The notes under the pieces are model-generated. The model was not told the origin of the DNA. It made no database searches and worked only from the letters and a program-made list of their open reading frames with translations. Source: Ricinus communis (Eukaryota > Streptophyta > Magnoliopsida > Malpighiales > Euphorbiaceae). Taken from it: a DNA stretch of 64,000 bases. The stretch is from contig NC_063257.1 of NCBI RefSeq assembly GCF_019578655.1, forward strand, positions 31,469,159 through 31,533,158. The letters run 5' to 3'. This document shows, piece by piece, positions 54,556 to 64,000 of this stretch (its first letter is position 1; each line of letters starts with the position of its first letter). The translations under genes and the position numbers were made by a program.

Positions 54556-55805
54556 CTAGAGCAGTAAATCTTTTGCAAAACTTCTTCTTCTATTTGGAAG
54601 CTCAAGAAGTCTTTTGGAAAACTTATAATACTTCGAAGTATGGCCTTTCTTACCACATTTAAAGCATGTAATTTTTGAAAAATCTTTTTTAGAATCTTTC
54701 TTTGGAAATTTAGAATGAAATTTGGAAGAAGATGGTTTTTTATAGAAATTCTCCTTGCTTTTAGAAGGCTTTCTATATTTGGAAAATCGCTTCTTTTTGA
54801 AAGACTTTGAATAAGAATCAACTTTGCATTTCCCTCTACAACTAGACACGGGCTCTATTGGGTTATACTCAAACTGGTTACAGAAACTACCTAGTTCCTG
54901 CCTAGTCTTTTTCATCTCCCATTTGAGCTGTCTTTGAAGCTTAAGGTCATGACAAATCTTTAAACCTTCTTTCTGGGTTAGACTAACTAACTCACCATAA
55001 GTGTAGAAATCATAAGGAATTTGACCGTTATGGGCTTCTCTTATGGTATTCCTAACTCTTTCACCTAAAATCTTAGGTAAACTTAGGCTAAGAACTTTTC
55101 TTTCCGGAAGGTTGGCTAGAATCTTCCCTAAGCATGACTCTGGTTATGAAAGTGTCTTTGTAACTTTGGAAGTTGCTAAGCTTCTTACAGGTAAGGTTGC
55201 TAAGGAGCTCGGCATTTTTGTCTTTGAGCAGAGAAGGGTCTCCTATGAAATGAAGAGAAATAGTGAGGATTAGAGTTGACACTGCATTCTCAATTGGATT
55301 TCCTATTTCATCTAGAATGGGAGTTCCTTCTACTGTGGTTTGGATAGCACCTAGGATTTGGAGTTCTTTGTGCTTGAGTGAGATGATAATCCCACCATCC
55401 TTTTAATTGGCCAGAAAATCCAGCTATCAGGAGCTCAGCAATGGCTCTATCGGAGGTACCACTTTGGGTTTTGTAGGCATTGGCTGCCATGGTCATCTGT
55501 TGCAAGAGACCAAGGATGTTGTACTCAGACATTCCATCTATATTCCATTCATAGACGGAGGAGGCATTGAATCTAGACTGGGTTAGGATGTTGTTCCTAT
55601 TTTCAATTCCTAGATCTGGAGCAGTACTCCTAGGAGTATTCCAGGTTAATCTAGGGGCTTGGATTCCTAATCTGTTGATGTTGAAGGGTTTTGGAATGGG
55701 GCTTTTAAGCTCTGAATCATTTGATTCATCGCTTTGGGCTTGTCCTATTGCACTGATATTCCTACTGCTTTGAGGAGTATCTGGCACTAGATTTTTGGAC
55801 GACTC
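54556..55805 (-). pseudogene. Pararetrovirus coat protein with damaged zinc knuckle, segment III
   Basis: Pieces 55308-55787 (159 codons), 55088-55282 and 54556-54915 (119 codons) are in different frames. They hold V-Y-E-W-N-I-D-G-M-S-E-Y, W-W-D-Y-H-L-T, C-R-G-K-C and the knuckle C-F-K-C...G-H-T-S-K-Y-Y, whose last Cys is replaced by Tyr. Short sequence losses occur near 55355-55380 and 55105-55110. Confidence 0.75.
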
Positions 55806-56640
55806 AGAGGTTGCTAATCTACTTAGCTGTTCTCTGACTGCTTTGGCAAACTCAGTTTGCTTTTGGAAATGGTCTTGGCTTGGCTTTGTAAGCTGATAAG
55901 GCTTAAAAACTGGGTTTTTAAGCTTCTCTGATTAGTTCGACTCTTTTGGTTGATCAGTACTGGGGATTGGAGATGTCACCACTACAGGGGGCTTTTGAAT
56001 CTGGTTTTCTATTCTAACCAGTTGCTTTCCTATAGTGTTTAGACAGGTGTTTGAGAAATTGTTCTGCTGAACAATGTTCTTGACATTTCTATCTAGGTCT
56101 TCGCCTACCAATTTGTAAGGTGTAGCCTCTATCTCACTCTCTCCATAAGGAATGGTTATCTTCCTAAGGGGAGGATGCTCAGACTGGACAGTTAGGTTTT
56201 CTCCTACCTTCCATTCAGGGGCTTTGTTCCTTACTGTGACAGGACTAATGGACTTATCCTTAAAGGGATAAAGGATACCATTTTCTTTGCAGTAAATTTG
56301 AAACCAATCAAAAAATTTGATTTGGGCTTTGTTTTTAATGCAAAATTGATAGTATTTTTCCTGAATACTATCTTTTTCTTTTAAAAAATTCTTAAAAAAC
56401 CAAAGTTTCTTAAGATGATTTTTCTTTGAATAAAAATCTTCATGCAAGAGTTTTTTATCAATTTCAAACTCTTTTGAATTCATGTTGATCTCTGCTTCAA
56501 GGTTTTGGGTAATGGCTGATGGTGATGGTGAAGATGGGGTAGAGGTTATCTCTATATCTTCGTCATCTTTCTTTGGATCGTCCGGGGATGTTGCTTTGGT
56601 AATCAACATTCAAGTGTATTTGGAACATCGGATGTTGAAA
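55806..56640 (-). pseudogene. Pararetrovirus ORF1 linker (MP to CP), segment III
   Basis: An open frame of 225 codons (55932-56609) is the best copy of this region: acidic D-D-E-D-I-E, Ser/Pro-rich, then K-K-N-H-L-K-K-L-W-F-F-K-N-F-L, then L-V-G-E-D-L-D-R-N-V-K-N-I. A stop (TAG at 55934-55932) ends it where segment II has a sense codon. Function unknown. Confidence 0.7.
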
Positions 56641-57637
56641 ATCCGGGTTGAGTTTGAGATGGAATTGGTTCTTTGTAAGGAGCATAGATAATGTGAAGGA
56701 ATTTTGGATACCCTTCCAATATCTATGGTCGAGGTTGAAGAACCATCATCAGAAAATCTAGAGGAAGTTGACTTTCTGTTGAATGTGATCTTTACCTTTC
56801 CATCTGGATATTGGGCTATGTGTTTAAGGTTTGTGTTTGGTTCATTTGCTTTGGAGAAGTAGGTTGGGTTGCACCTTCAAGGATCCATTCTTCCCGGAAG
56901 TGTAATGTCTTTCCATTGAATGGTTTTTGGAATAGTTGCGTTTGATTTGGATAGATCTGTTTGTAGGAACAGTGTTTCTCCTTTTGGTGAGTGAAGCTTG
57001 TGTTTGGAACCAAAGGCAGAAATCAAAGCTTTGTAATGAATTTTGAAAATTAATGCTATCGGAATAGATCCTTCAAGCATTTTGTAATTGTGAGTTTTGA
57101 TTTGAAGAACGATGCTCTTTAAAACATTTTTATCGTTTAAAGAAATCGTGATATTTGGAAAACAATTGAAAGAAATAGGTCCTTTATTGAGGCTCGACTC
57201 AACAGTACCTAACAGGGAATCATAGAAATTTGTAAACCTAGCATCCCTAAGGACGACTAATATGGAAGTATCTAGACCTTCTCTGGTAAGGGGCTTAATA
57301 CCTACCTAGACTAGACCTATGTGGATATACTTATAATCCTTTTCCATATGCTTTTGGAGGGTCTTTGGATTTAAGAGATAAATCTCTTCAAAAGGCTTTG
57401 AAATTTGGATATCTCTTTCTTCAGTCTTGATTGTAAAATCAGTCTTGAAGAGAGGGAACTTTGAAAACTCATAAATTTGTTTCTTTTGGACTTTGGGTAT
57501 TTCCCAATCGTCAATATGCTTTGAAAAATCTTCAATAGTGATTTCTTCACTATTTACTGAACCTTGTACCTCGATGATTCGGAGGCGGAAGAATTTGAGA
57601 AAGAAGAAGATCTACGGAAGAAAGGTTCTAAATTCAT
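56641..57637 (-). pseudogene. Pararetrovirus movement protein, segment III
   Basis: Starts at ATG 57637. It has the same TAG as segment II (near 57305) and additional frame breaks near 57560, 56895 and 56850. Motifs as in segment II: G-I-K-P-L-T-R-E-G-L-D and G-P-I-S-F-N-C-F-P-N. Confidence 0.7.
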
Positions 57638-57798
57638 TTTAACCTAAACCAAAATAACTTTCTAGACAAGCACGGACCACGACTCTCGACTTTCTTGCCT
57701 GTCCGTCGGGACTTACTACTGCGCATAAAATGAACAGAACTTGCCTATAGGAAACCTGATGCAGTCTAAAATCAATGTAAAATCTTTGTAATATAGAT

Positions 57799-58431
57799 AT
57801 GCTTCTAATCCCGGAACCCAATTGTGCAGCTTTCTATGTCAATAAGAATAGCGAGATAGAAAGAGGAACTCCTAGGCTAGTGATCAACTACAAACCCTTG
57901 AACAAAGCTCTTAAGTGGATTAGGTATCCTATTCCAAATAAGAAAGATCTTTTACAAAAACTGCATTCTGCATTCATCTTTTCAAAGTTTGACATGAAAT
58001 CAGGATTTTGGCAAATCCAGATTGATCCAAAAGATCGTTACAAAACGGCATTTACAGTCCCATTCGACCAATATGAGTGGAATGTGATGCCTTTTGGATT
58101 AAAAAATGCCCCTTCTGAATTTCAGAAAATCATGAATGACATTTTTAATCCATTTTCAAAGTTCTGCATTGTCTACATAGATGATGTTTTAATCTTTTCA
58201 AATTCCATTGAACAGCATTTTAAACATCTAGAAACATTTTTCTATGTTGTTAAGAAAAATGGTTTAGTGGTTTCAAAGTCTAAGATATCTCTTTTTCAAA
58301 CGAAAATTAGATTTCTTGGTCATTACATCTCTCGGGGTACAATTACTCCAATTGAGAGATCCCTTGCATTCACTTCAAAGTTTCCAGATAAAATTTTGGA
58401 AAAACCCGACGAAGATTTCTTGGTAGTTTAA
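57799..58431 (+). CDS. Pararetrovirus RT, segment IV (210-codon open piece)
   Basis: The best preserved RT core: A-A-F-Y-V-N-K, P-R-L-V-I-N-Y, F-S-K-F-D-M-K-S-G-F-W-Q-I, V-M-P-F-G-L-K-N-A-P, Y-I-D-D and F-L-G-H-Y-I are all in one frame. The first nine codons come from inverted leader sequence of segment III, so the Met is fortuitous. It ends at a frameshift near 58405-58411. Missing its N-terminal finger and RNase H, it is not a complete enzyme. Confidence 0.8.
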   Translation: MLLIPEPNCAAFYVNKNSEIERGTPRLVINYKPLNKALKWIRYPIPNKKDLLQKLHSAFIFSKFDMKSGFWQIQIDPKDRYKTAFTVPFDQYEWNVMPFGLKNAPSEFQKIMNDIFNPFSKFCIVYIDDVLIFSNSIEQHFKHLETFFYVVKKNGLVVSKSKISLFQTKIRFLGHYISRGTITPIERSLAFTSKFPDKILEKPDEDFLVV

Positions 58432-58529
58432 ATTATGTCATGGATTTTTATCCTAATTTAAACTGTCTTGCAAAGCCTCTGCATGATAGGCTAAGGAAAA
58501 ACCCTCCTCCTTGGTCTGATCAGCATACT

Positions 58530-58912
58530 TGAATTCTTTCACTTCAATCTGCTTCCAGATGGTGAGATTACACTTATCCGTCGATTCAAAGTAAAATGGT
58601 GGGATAAATTCAACCACCAAGACAAACTGTCCCTAAAAGCCGTTCAAAACTTCTTGACCAAACATAGCTTCTTGCCTCCTCCTAAAGAACAAACAACGTT
58701 CTTGGCACAGAAGTCTTTTCTCCTTCCAAAGTCGGGTCAAACTTCAAACCGAAGAAGATTTTCTACAACTTATAAAACAGTTGTCTGAGACAGCTTCTTC
58801 TAAAGGCAAATCCAAAGCCTCTTCATCATCCTCTTCCAGTGCTAGTACTGCTGCATTCGATTTGGATGATGCAGCGGGAGACGATTGTTATGGGATACTC
58901 AAAGTCTCATAA
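58530..58912 (+). pseudogene. Pararetrovirus ORF2, C-terminal end, segment IV
   Basis: Matches the minus-strand ORF2 end at 50160-49798. The frame carries K-W-W-D-K-F, L-P-P-P-K-E-Q-T-T-F-L and a Ser-rich tail ending near 58910. Frame breaks near 58705-58790. It follows a deletion joint with RT at 58527-58530. Confidence 0.6.
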
Positions 58913-60028
58913 ATATTATCTCCTTCTTTAAAAACCCATGGGTTGAAAACCAGAAATGGTAGCCCAAGGTTATTTGTGTTGGGCCAAAAAGCCCACACTA
59001 AAGCCCAGAAAAAGAAAAGAAAAAGAAAAAAGAAAAAGAAAAAGAAAAGAAAAGAAAAGAAAAAGACAAAAGACAAAAGAAAAAGAAAAGTCAAAAAAGC
59101 AAAAGATTCCTTCAAAGCATGGCCGACAACTTTCTCAAAAGACGGTTGGCATTATCAAAAGACTCCAAAGCATGTGAAGCATCTCCACAAGACTCCAAAG
59201 ACAAGTGGAATCATTTCTACTCCACTAAGCAAAGCATCCAAAGCCCGTGACAAGTATCCAAAGCTCCAAGACCTCTATATATAGAGGAGTCCTCCTTCTT
59301 CATCCCTCAGAACTTAGAAGAGAGAAGAAAGAATTCTAGAAAGAAAAGCCCTTCTATTATCTAGTTCTCACAGAAGAAATTAGAGTGAAAAGAGTGAGTA
59401 AGAGAGAGAGAAATCTTGTAACTCCTCTTGTAAGTCTATATTCTTCTTGTTTCAAAGTTTTACAAAGTTGTATGTTTATTTAAAGCTTTCAAAGATTGTT
59501 TATATGTTTATGTTCAAAGCCTGTTATTATTAATAAAGCATTCAAAGTTTATTTCTTTGTCTATCTTCTTCTTTCCTGTTTCTTTCATCAAGCGTATGCT
59601 CTGTGCTTGCCTCGTAAGAGGATCCTGCACATCAGAAACTTACTGATTGTTTCTGTTCAAATTTATTTTCAGATCTATAAGTTTATAGGCTAGAAAACAG
59701 ATTCTGCAAGAGCATCTAAAGCTCCCACAGGCTGCTGAAAGCATGAATCTGGTTACAACGCCACGAACTTATATCTAAATCTTCACTGTTTATTATTTCC
59801 TTCTATTTTCTAGATCTTGTTTCAATTTTGGTATCAGAGCCTATTGGGTTCCGGTATTAGGAGCATATCTATATTACAAAGATTTTACATTCATTTTAGA
59901 CTGCATCAGGTTTCCTATAGGCAAGTTCACATTCATTTTATGCTTGAGAGTAAGTCCCGACGACGAGGCGATAAAGTCGAGAGCTGTGGTCCAGGCTTGT
60001 CTAGAAAGTTATTTTGGTTTAGGTTAAA
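58913..60028 (+). promoter_or_regulatory. Pararetrovirus intergenic region with promoter, poly(A) signal and primer site, segment IV
   Basis: Purine tract of nearly pure A/G at 59007-59090; six CAAAG words at 59110-59262; perfect palindromic TATA box CCTCTATATATAGAGG at 59272-59287; AATAAA at 59532-59537; Met-tRNA primer site at 59829-59841; ORF1 ATG at 60029. The expected RNA leader is about 720 bases. Complete and colinear with segment II. Confidence 0.78.
59829..59841 (+). promoter_or_regulatory. Viral primer binding site (Met tRNA), segment IV
   Basis: TGGTATCAGAGCC, complementary to initiator Met tRNA, about 190 bases before the ORF1 ATG. Confidence 0.85.
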
Positions 60029-60545
60029 ATGAATTTAGAACCTTTCTTCTGTAGATCTTCTTCTTTCTCAAATTCTTCTGCCTCTGAATCATCGAGGTAC
60101 AAAGGTCTAGTAAATAGTGAAGAAATCACTATTGAAGATTTTTCAAAGCATATTGACGATTGGGAAATACCCAAAGTCCAAAAGAAACAAATTTATGAGT
60201 TTTCAAAGTTTCCTCTCTTCAAGACTGATTTTACAATCAAGACTGAAGAAAGAGATATCCAAATGATTTCAAAAGAGTTTGAAATTGATAAAAAACTCTT
60301 GCATGAAGATTTCTATTCAAAGAAAAACCATCTTAAGAAACTTTGATTTTTTAAGAATTTTTTAAAAGAAAAAGATAGTATTCAGGAAAAATACTATCAA
60401 TTTTGCATTCAAAACAAAGCCCAAATCAAATTTTTTGATTGGTTTCAAATTTACTGCAAAGAAAATGGTATCCTTTATCCCTTTAAGGATAAGTCCATTA
60501 GTCCTGTCACAGTAAGGAACAAAGCCCCTGAATGGAAGGTAGGAA
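60029..60545 (+). pseudogene. Fused MP start and linker, segment IV
   Basis: ORF1 begins at ATG 60029 and is open to 60346 (105 codons). After E-R-D-I-Q at 60265 the sequence jumps to the MP-CP linker (M-I-S-K-E-F-E-I-D-K), so nearly all of MP is deleted. A TGA at 60344-60346 (Trp in other copies) ends the frame; the linker continues to 60545. Confidence 0.7.
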
Positions 60546-61141
60546 AAAACCCAGCTTCAAAGATTTCTTGGTAGTTTAAATTATGTCATGGATTTTTATC
60601 CTAATTTAAACTGTCTTGCAAAGCCTCTGCATGATAGGCTAAGGAAAAACCCTCCTCCTTGGTCTGATCAGCATACAAAGATAGTCCAAAGCATTAAAAA
60701 ACAAGTTTTAGAAATTCCTTGCTTGCATCTAGCTGATCCTTCTGCATTTAAGATTGTAGAAACGGATGCATCAGAGTTAGGATACGGTGGGATTCTAAAG
60801 CAAGTTCAAAATTCCAAAGAATGTATTGTCCAGTTTACTTCTGCTCACTGGAATGATACCCAAAAGAATTATTCTACTATCAAAAAGGAAATCCTTTCGA
60901 TAGTTCTCTCAGATTTCTAAATTTCAAAGCGATCTTTTAAATCAAAAATTTCTTTTAAGAATTGATTGCAAGTCTGCAAAAGAAGTTTTACAAAAAGATG
61001 TCCAAAATATAGCTTCAAAACAGATTTTCGCCCGTTGGCAAGCTATCTTATCCGTTTTTGATTTTGAGATTGAATTTATTCGAGGAGAATCAAATTCTAT
61101 TCCTGACTTTCTAACCAGAGAGTTCTTACAAAAACAGGAGT
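60546..61141 (+). pseudogene. Pararetrovirus RT end and RNase H, segment IV
   Basis: The piece 60588-60920 holds M-D-F-Y-P-N-L-N, E-T-D-A-S-E-L-G-Y-G-G and K-K-E-I-L-S-I-V. A small change near 60908 shifts the frame; the rest has R-I-D-C-K-S-A and D-F-L-T-R-E and ends with a TGA 6 bases before ORF2. Confidence 0.75.
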
Positions 61142-61149
61142 GATATAAA

Positions 61150-62205
61150 ATGCCAAGAAAATCGAAGTCCAAAGAAGAAAAGTCCACGGCTAGTTCAAAA
61201 CCGGCCCAAATTCAAAGACCAGTGAAGGAAGTTCTCCCTTCAACTTCAAAGCCCATCAGGACTTGGACTGAGATAATCCAAGAAGAAATTAATCAACCGG
61301 ATCCAGTTCAACAACAAATGGATCCTTTCAAAGCCGATCAAGCCAAACAAATTCAGGAATGGCTTGCTCAGCAAGATCCTGAATTCATTGAAAGGATGGA
61401 AGAATACAACAAATGGTTCAATCCCTGTCTGAACCATCTACAAAGCAAATTATTCCAAAGCCAGAAGCGACTCCAAAGTCGTCCTCTTCCTCTACAAAGG
61501 GTAAAGGTATACTATCTATCCCTTTTCAAAATACCGAGATAGAGATTTTCCCTCCAAATCTATCTCAAAACTCAAATAGTTTTTCAAAGCTAAACTCTCA
61601 GGAGATTGTTTTGACGCAATCAAAACGTTTTAAATCAAATGAGTATTTGGAAAAACCTATTTTTCAAAATATTTTAACCATTGAGGAAGGATTCTGCACA
61701 GAAAGCCCCTCAAAATTGGTTTCAAAGATTTTCCCTCCAAAGTTGGTTTTTTAAACCTGGAATATTTCAAAGCCTCGGGCTTATTACCAATCCTTGAGGT
61801 TACTGGTTCAGCCAAATTCAAGCATTTCAAAAAAGACAAAGCCCATAAAGACCCTGCATATTCAACATGCACAATCCAAAGAATCCTTCACCCGTCTGAT
61901 TGGGGTATGGATTTACACTCTCCTCGTTCCTTCCCTACCTCTCTAAAAAGAATCTACCCTTCAAATCTAAACACCTCTTTCTCCTATTGGGATTACCAGC
62001 AAGCCTGGTTCAATACCTTTCTTATCCAAAACGAAGGAAGAAGCCACTCCTGGCTATTCTACTTCGACACCAACATCCAAACCTCCAAAATCCCTTACTG
62101 GTTTAAACAGTGGTGGAATTACTACGGTAATGCCCCTGAGACTCTTATTCCCGAAGTCTTACTCCTGTTCAACCTCTTCAAAGCAAATTACAAACCAAAT
62201 TCAAC
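61150..62205 (+). pseudogene. Pararetrovirus ORF2 (unknown function), segment IV
   Basis: Starts at ATG 61150. Pieces 61150-61542 (130 codons), 61413-61754 (113) and 61907-62269 (120) overlap in different frames. Blocks as in segment I: D-W-G-M-D-L-H, S-W-L-F-Y-F-D, W-F-K-Q-W-W-N-Y-Y-G. The viral sequence ends after K-P-N-S near 62205; what follows is host spacer. Confidence 0.65.
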
Positions 62206-62529
62206 CCCTGTTCATCATCATCTTCTTTTTGAAATATATATATATATATATATATTTAAACTTTTATAAAATCCATTATTACGCTCCGAATTTCCATATT
62301 TTATTTTACTGTCTTTGAAATATTAATTTATTTTATTAAATTCTTGCATTTTTTATTTTTTATTTTATTAATAACTTTTTATACATATTTTATAAGCCTT
62401 TTTGTTTGTTTTATTTAGTAGTCTCCAATTCAATCAAAACTAAAAGTACAATGGCTCGTAATAAAATAAAATAAAACTGACAATTAAAGAAGATTTTGAC
62501 ATAAGGTGACATAGGGTTTTTCTCACGGT
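62206..62529. other. AT-rich spacer with (TA)n microsatellite
   Basis: Non-coding. A (TA)n run lies at 62237-62254. The rest is AT-rich with TTTTATT words up to the LINE. Confidence 0.6.
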
Positions 62530-63845
62530 GTGGCCTCCATGTCGCAGGAAGAACAACCAGAGCGTGATGATTACTGGCTACGCTCTTCATGCAATGAGGA
62601 TGATCACGTAGGCCATGCAGAACTCTTCTCCACAAAGTGTTTTGGGAAAGTTGTGCAACAATCGAAGGAGGTATCCCCTCCTCAGAAGAAATCTTTTGCA
62701 GCTATTGTCGTGGAGTTAGATACCCTTCCATAGCCATCTGTGCCGAAACCAGGTAGCTATCAAGCCATCAAAATTAATCACGAGGTTTACCAGAAGCGGG
62801 TTGCCCTATGCAAAAACTCATTGATCACCTTAAGTAAGGGTGAGACTCTATGGCAGCTAAAGAATAAACATGCATCAGTATGGAACTTGTCTGCCCCTTG
62901 GTACCTAATCTCTTTGGGAAGAGGTTTCTATCACATTCTGTTGCCATCGGCTACCGCAAAGAAGACAATTTAGGGGAGAGGAGCCATTGTTTTAAAACCT
63001 GGCATACTTAGGTTACAGCAATGGGTTCCGAGTTTTGATTCCTACAAGGTTAAATATTCCACAACCCAAGTTTGCGTTCGTTTCTATCACTTACCTTGGG
63101 AGTTTTTGGACCCTCGTATCCTGGTGGGCATTGGACGTAATATTGGTACCCTATTTCTCATTAAAGCCACTTTAGAAGGTGATTTGGGGCACTTTGCCGG
63201 CATACTTGTTTTATATTGTTCTCGTCAAATCACTTCAAGTGCTTCAAATGTTATAGTGTAATGAAACTTTATTTGACATTGATGTCACATATGAGAACCT
63301 TCCACTTTCTGTAAGATGTGTTCTCCGGTAAGCCGTGAAATGCCTCCTACAAGCATTCAAAATTTGTCCGATCTGATCGCAAGCAGGGGCAGGGACAAGA
63401 TCTGAAAGATAAACCTCGGGAACCTTCAAGGGAACGTTCCTTAGTTCAGAAAAAATGGCGGCCGAAGGCTGACAATAGTACAATATCAGTTTTAGAAATG
63501 TTTTGACAAAGCTGAATGAGGCAACCTCGGGTCACATCATGATATTTCATGGAAGCATGGTGCCCTTCCAGATCCGCATCTTGACCCGCAGAAGGATATT
63601 TTAGTTCCTTCTATTGAAAATAATACTTTGCACAATGATGCTTCTTCTAGCTCGATTATTCTCTCGAAGAATGTTGCTTCCCAGGAAAATGCCCAAAATG
63701 AATTGGTAGCTATTAGTAATCAGTCGTGAGCAGATCAAGCTAAGGAGGAAGAATGGTAAATAGCATCGGCTAAGAAGAAAAAGAACATAAGTCTAACACG
63801 ACTACAGTTCCGATTCTTACTGGCAACAGACCCCAAACAAGGGCG
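62530..63845 (+). pseudogene. LINE ORF1 (DUF4283-like)
   Basis: From ATG 62530 the same frame runs through TAG at 62731 and TAG at 62971. It carries a Gln/Glu-rich start, K-S-F-A-A-I-V, L-I-T-L-S-K-G-E-T-L-W, W-Y-L-I-S-L-G-R-G-F-Y-H-I, L-K-P-G-I-L-R-L-Q-Q-W-V-P-S-F-D, V-R-F-Y-H-L-P-W-E-F and I-G-T-L-F-L-I. This is the layout of DUF4283 proteins of plant L1 elements, which bind element RNA. From about 63240 stops and shifts become frequent, and the expected zinc knuckle is not clear. Confidence 0.7.
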
Positions 63846-63868
63846 GTAACCTGTCAAACTCATTCTCA

Positions 63869-64000
63869 ATGAATGCCCTTTTTTGGAATTGTAAGGGTGT
63901 AGGCGATCCCAAGACCCAACGTTCTGTTCATAACCTTTGTCGTACTCACAGTCCTATTTTTCTTTGTCTTGCAGAACCTATAGTGCACTTCTCTTTTATT
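63869..64000 (+). CDS. LINE ORF2, endonuclease N-terminus (partial)
   Basis: An open frame of 44 codons from ATG 63869 to the window end begins M-N-A-L-F-W-N-C-K-G-V-G-D and continues with L-C-R-T-H-S-P-I-F-L-C-L-A-E-P. This matches the start of the plant L1 APE-type endonuclease ('W N.rGlG....', 'P.il.l.Et'); the usual E-T-K after L is E-P-I here. The enzyme nicks target DNA for target-primed reverse transcription. Confidence 0.7.
   Translation, partial: MNALFWNCKGVGDPKTQRSVHNLCRTHSPIFLCLAEPIVHFSFI

Larger units (their letters stand above)
54141..57824 (-). mobile_element. Endogenous pararetrovirus segment III
   Basis: Read from 57824 downward: end of the leader just past the primer site, MP, linker, coat protein, zinc knuckle and the acidic region. 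It continues into segment II beyond the LTR fragment. Its upper end lies exactly at the primer site position, where the sequence flips to plus-strand RT (segment IV). Confidence 0.85.
57825..62205 (+). mobile_element. Endogenous pararetrovirus segment IV (internally deleted)
   Basis: Plus-strand copy with the order: RT (57825-58527), ORF2 C-terminal end (58530-58912), non-coding region (58913-60028), MP start (60029-60265), linker (60266-60545), RT end and RNase H (60546-61141), ORF2 (61150-62205). Three internal deletions join RT to ORF2, MP to linker and linker to RT. It ends at 62205 within ORF2. Confidence 0.85.
62480..64000 (+). mobile_element. L1-type LINE, 5' half (runs off the window)
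   Basis: ORF1-like (DUF4283) followed by the start of ORF2 with an endonuclease N-terminus. No LTRs. Both reading frames in the expected order and spacing. ORF1 has stops; the ORF2 part seen is open. Confidence 0.75.

Overview
The window is plant nuclear DNA, very probably from a flowering plant and most likely a eudicot. It is AT-rich and consists almost wholly of transposable elements and endogenous virus. I could not support any ordinary host gene, tRNA, rRNA or CRISPR array. The plant origin rests on Ty3/Gypsy lineages found only in plants (Athila type with an env-like ORF, Tat type with a second RNase H, a Tekay/Del-like LTR element), a Ty1/Copia gag, plant mobile domain (PMD) and DUF7745 remnants, an L1-type LINE with a DUF4283-like ORF1, and a cluster of endogenous pararetrovirus (family Caulimoviridae).

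Layout. 1-727: 5' end of a Copia element on the minus strand (LTR, Met-tRNA primer site, start of gag). 1027-2750: decayed PMD gene. 2885-4740: copy A of a non-coding dispersed repeat. 4997-6140: decayed DUF7745 gene. 6270-16374: minus-strand Tat-type Gypsy element (gag, protease, RT, RNase H, second RNase H, integrase), broken by a 3.7-kb insertion with a perfect target duplication (8799-12507, itself holding a solo LTR) and by repeat copy B. 16626-40367: plus-strand Athila-type element A, broken by repeat copy C and by a second, minus-strand Athila-type element B (19906-38735). Element B has both LTRs, a primer site, gag, pol and an env-like ORF, and is itself split inside RT by a Tekay-like element with 2.5-2.8-kb LTRs (27701-34412). 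Element A's right LTR carries a foldback MITE.

40377-62205 is the most unusual part: about 22 kb of pararetrovirus sequence with no host DNA between copies apart from one 516-bp LTR fragment. It reads plus (segment I, 40377-46898), minus (segments II and III, 46899-57824), then plus (segment IV, 57825-62205). The viral gene order is leader with primer site, ORF1 (movement protein, coat protein with zinc knuckle, protease, RT, RNase H), then ORF2 of unknown function, then a non-coding region with a TATA box. This order best fits a florendovirus-like genome. Primer site to primer site on the minus strand gives a unit length of about 8.1 kb once the LTR fragment and a duplication are removed. 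Every copy is broken by stops, frameshifts or deletions.

62206-62529 is an AT-rich spacer and 62530-64000 is the 5' half of a LINE that runs off the window. The window therefore records a nested series of insertions. The possible activities left are promoters and inverted-repeat transcription, not intact proteins.
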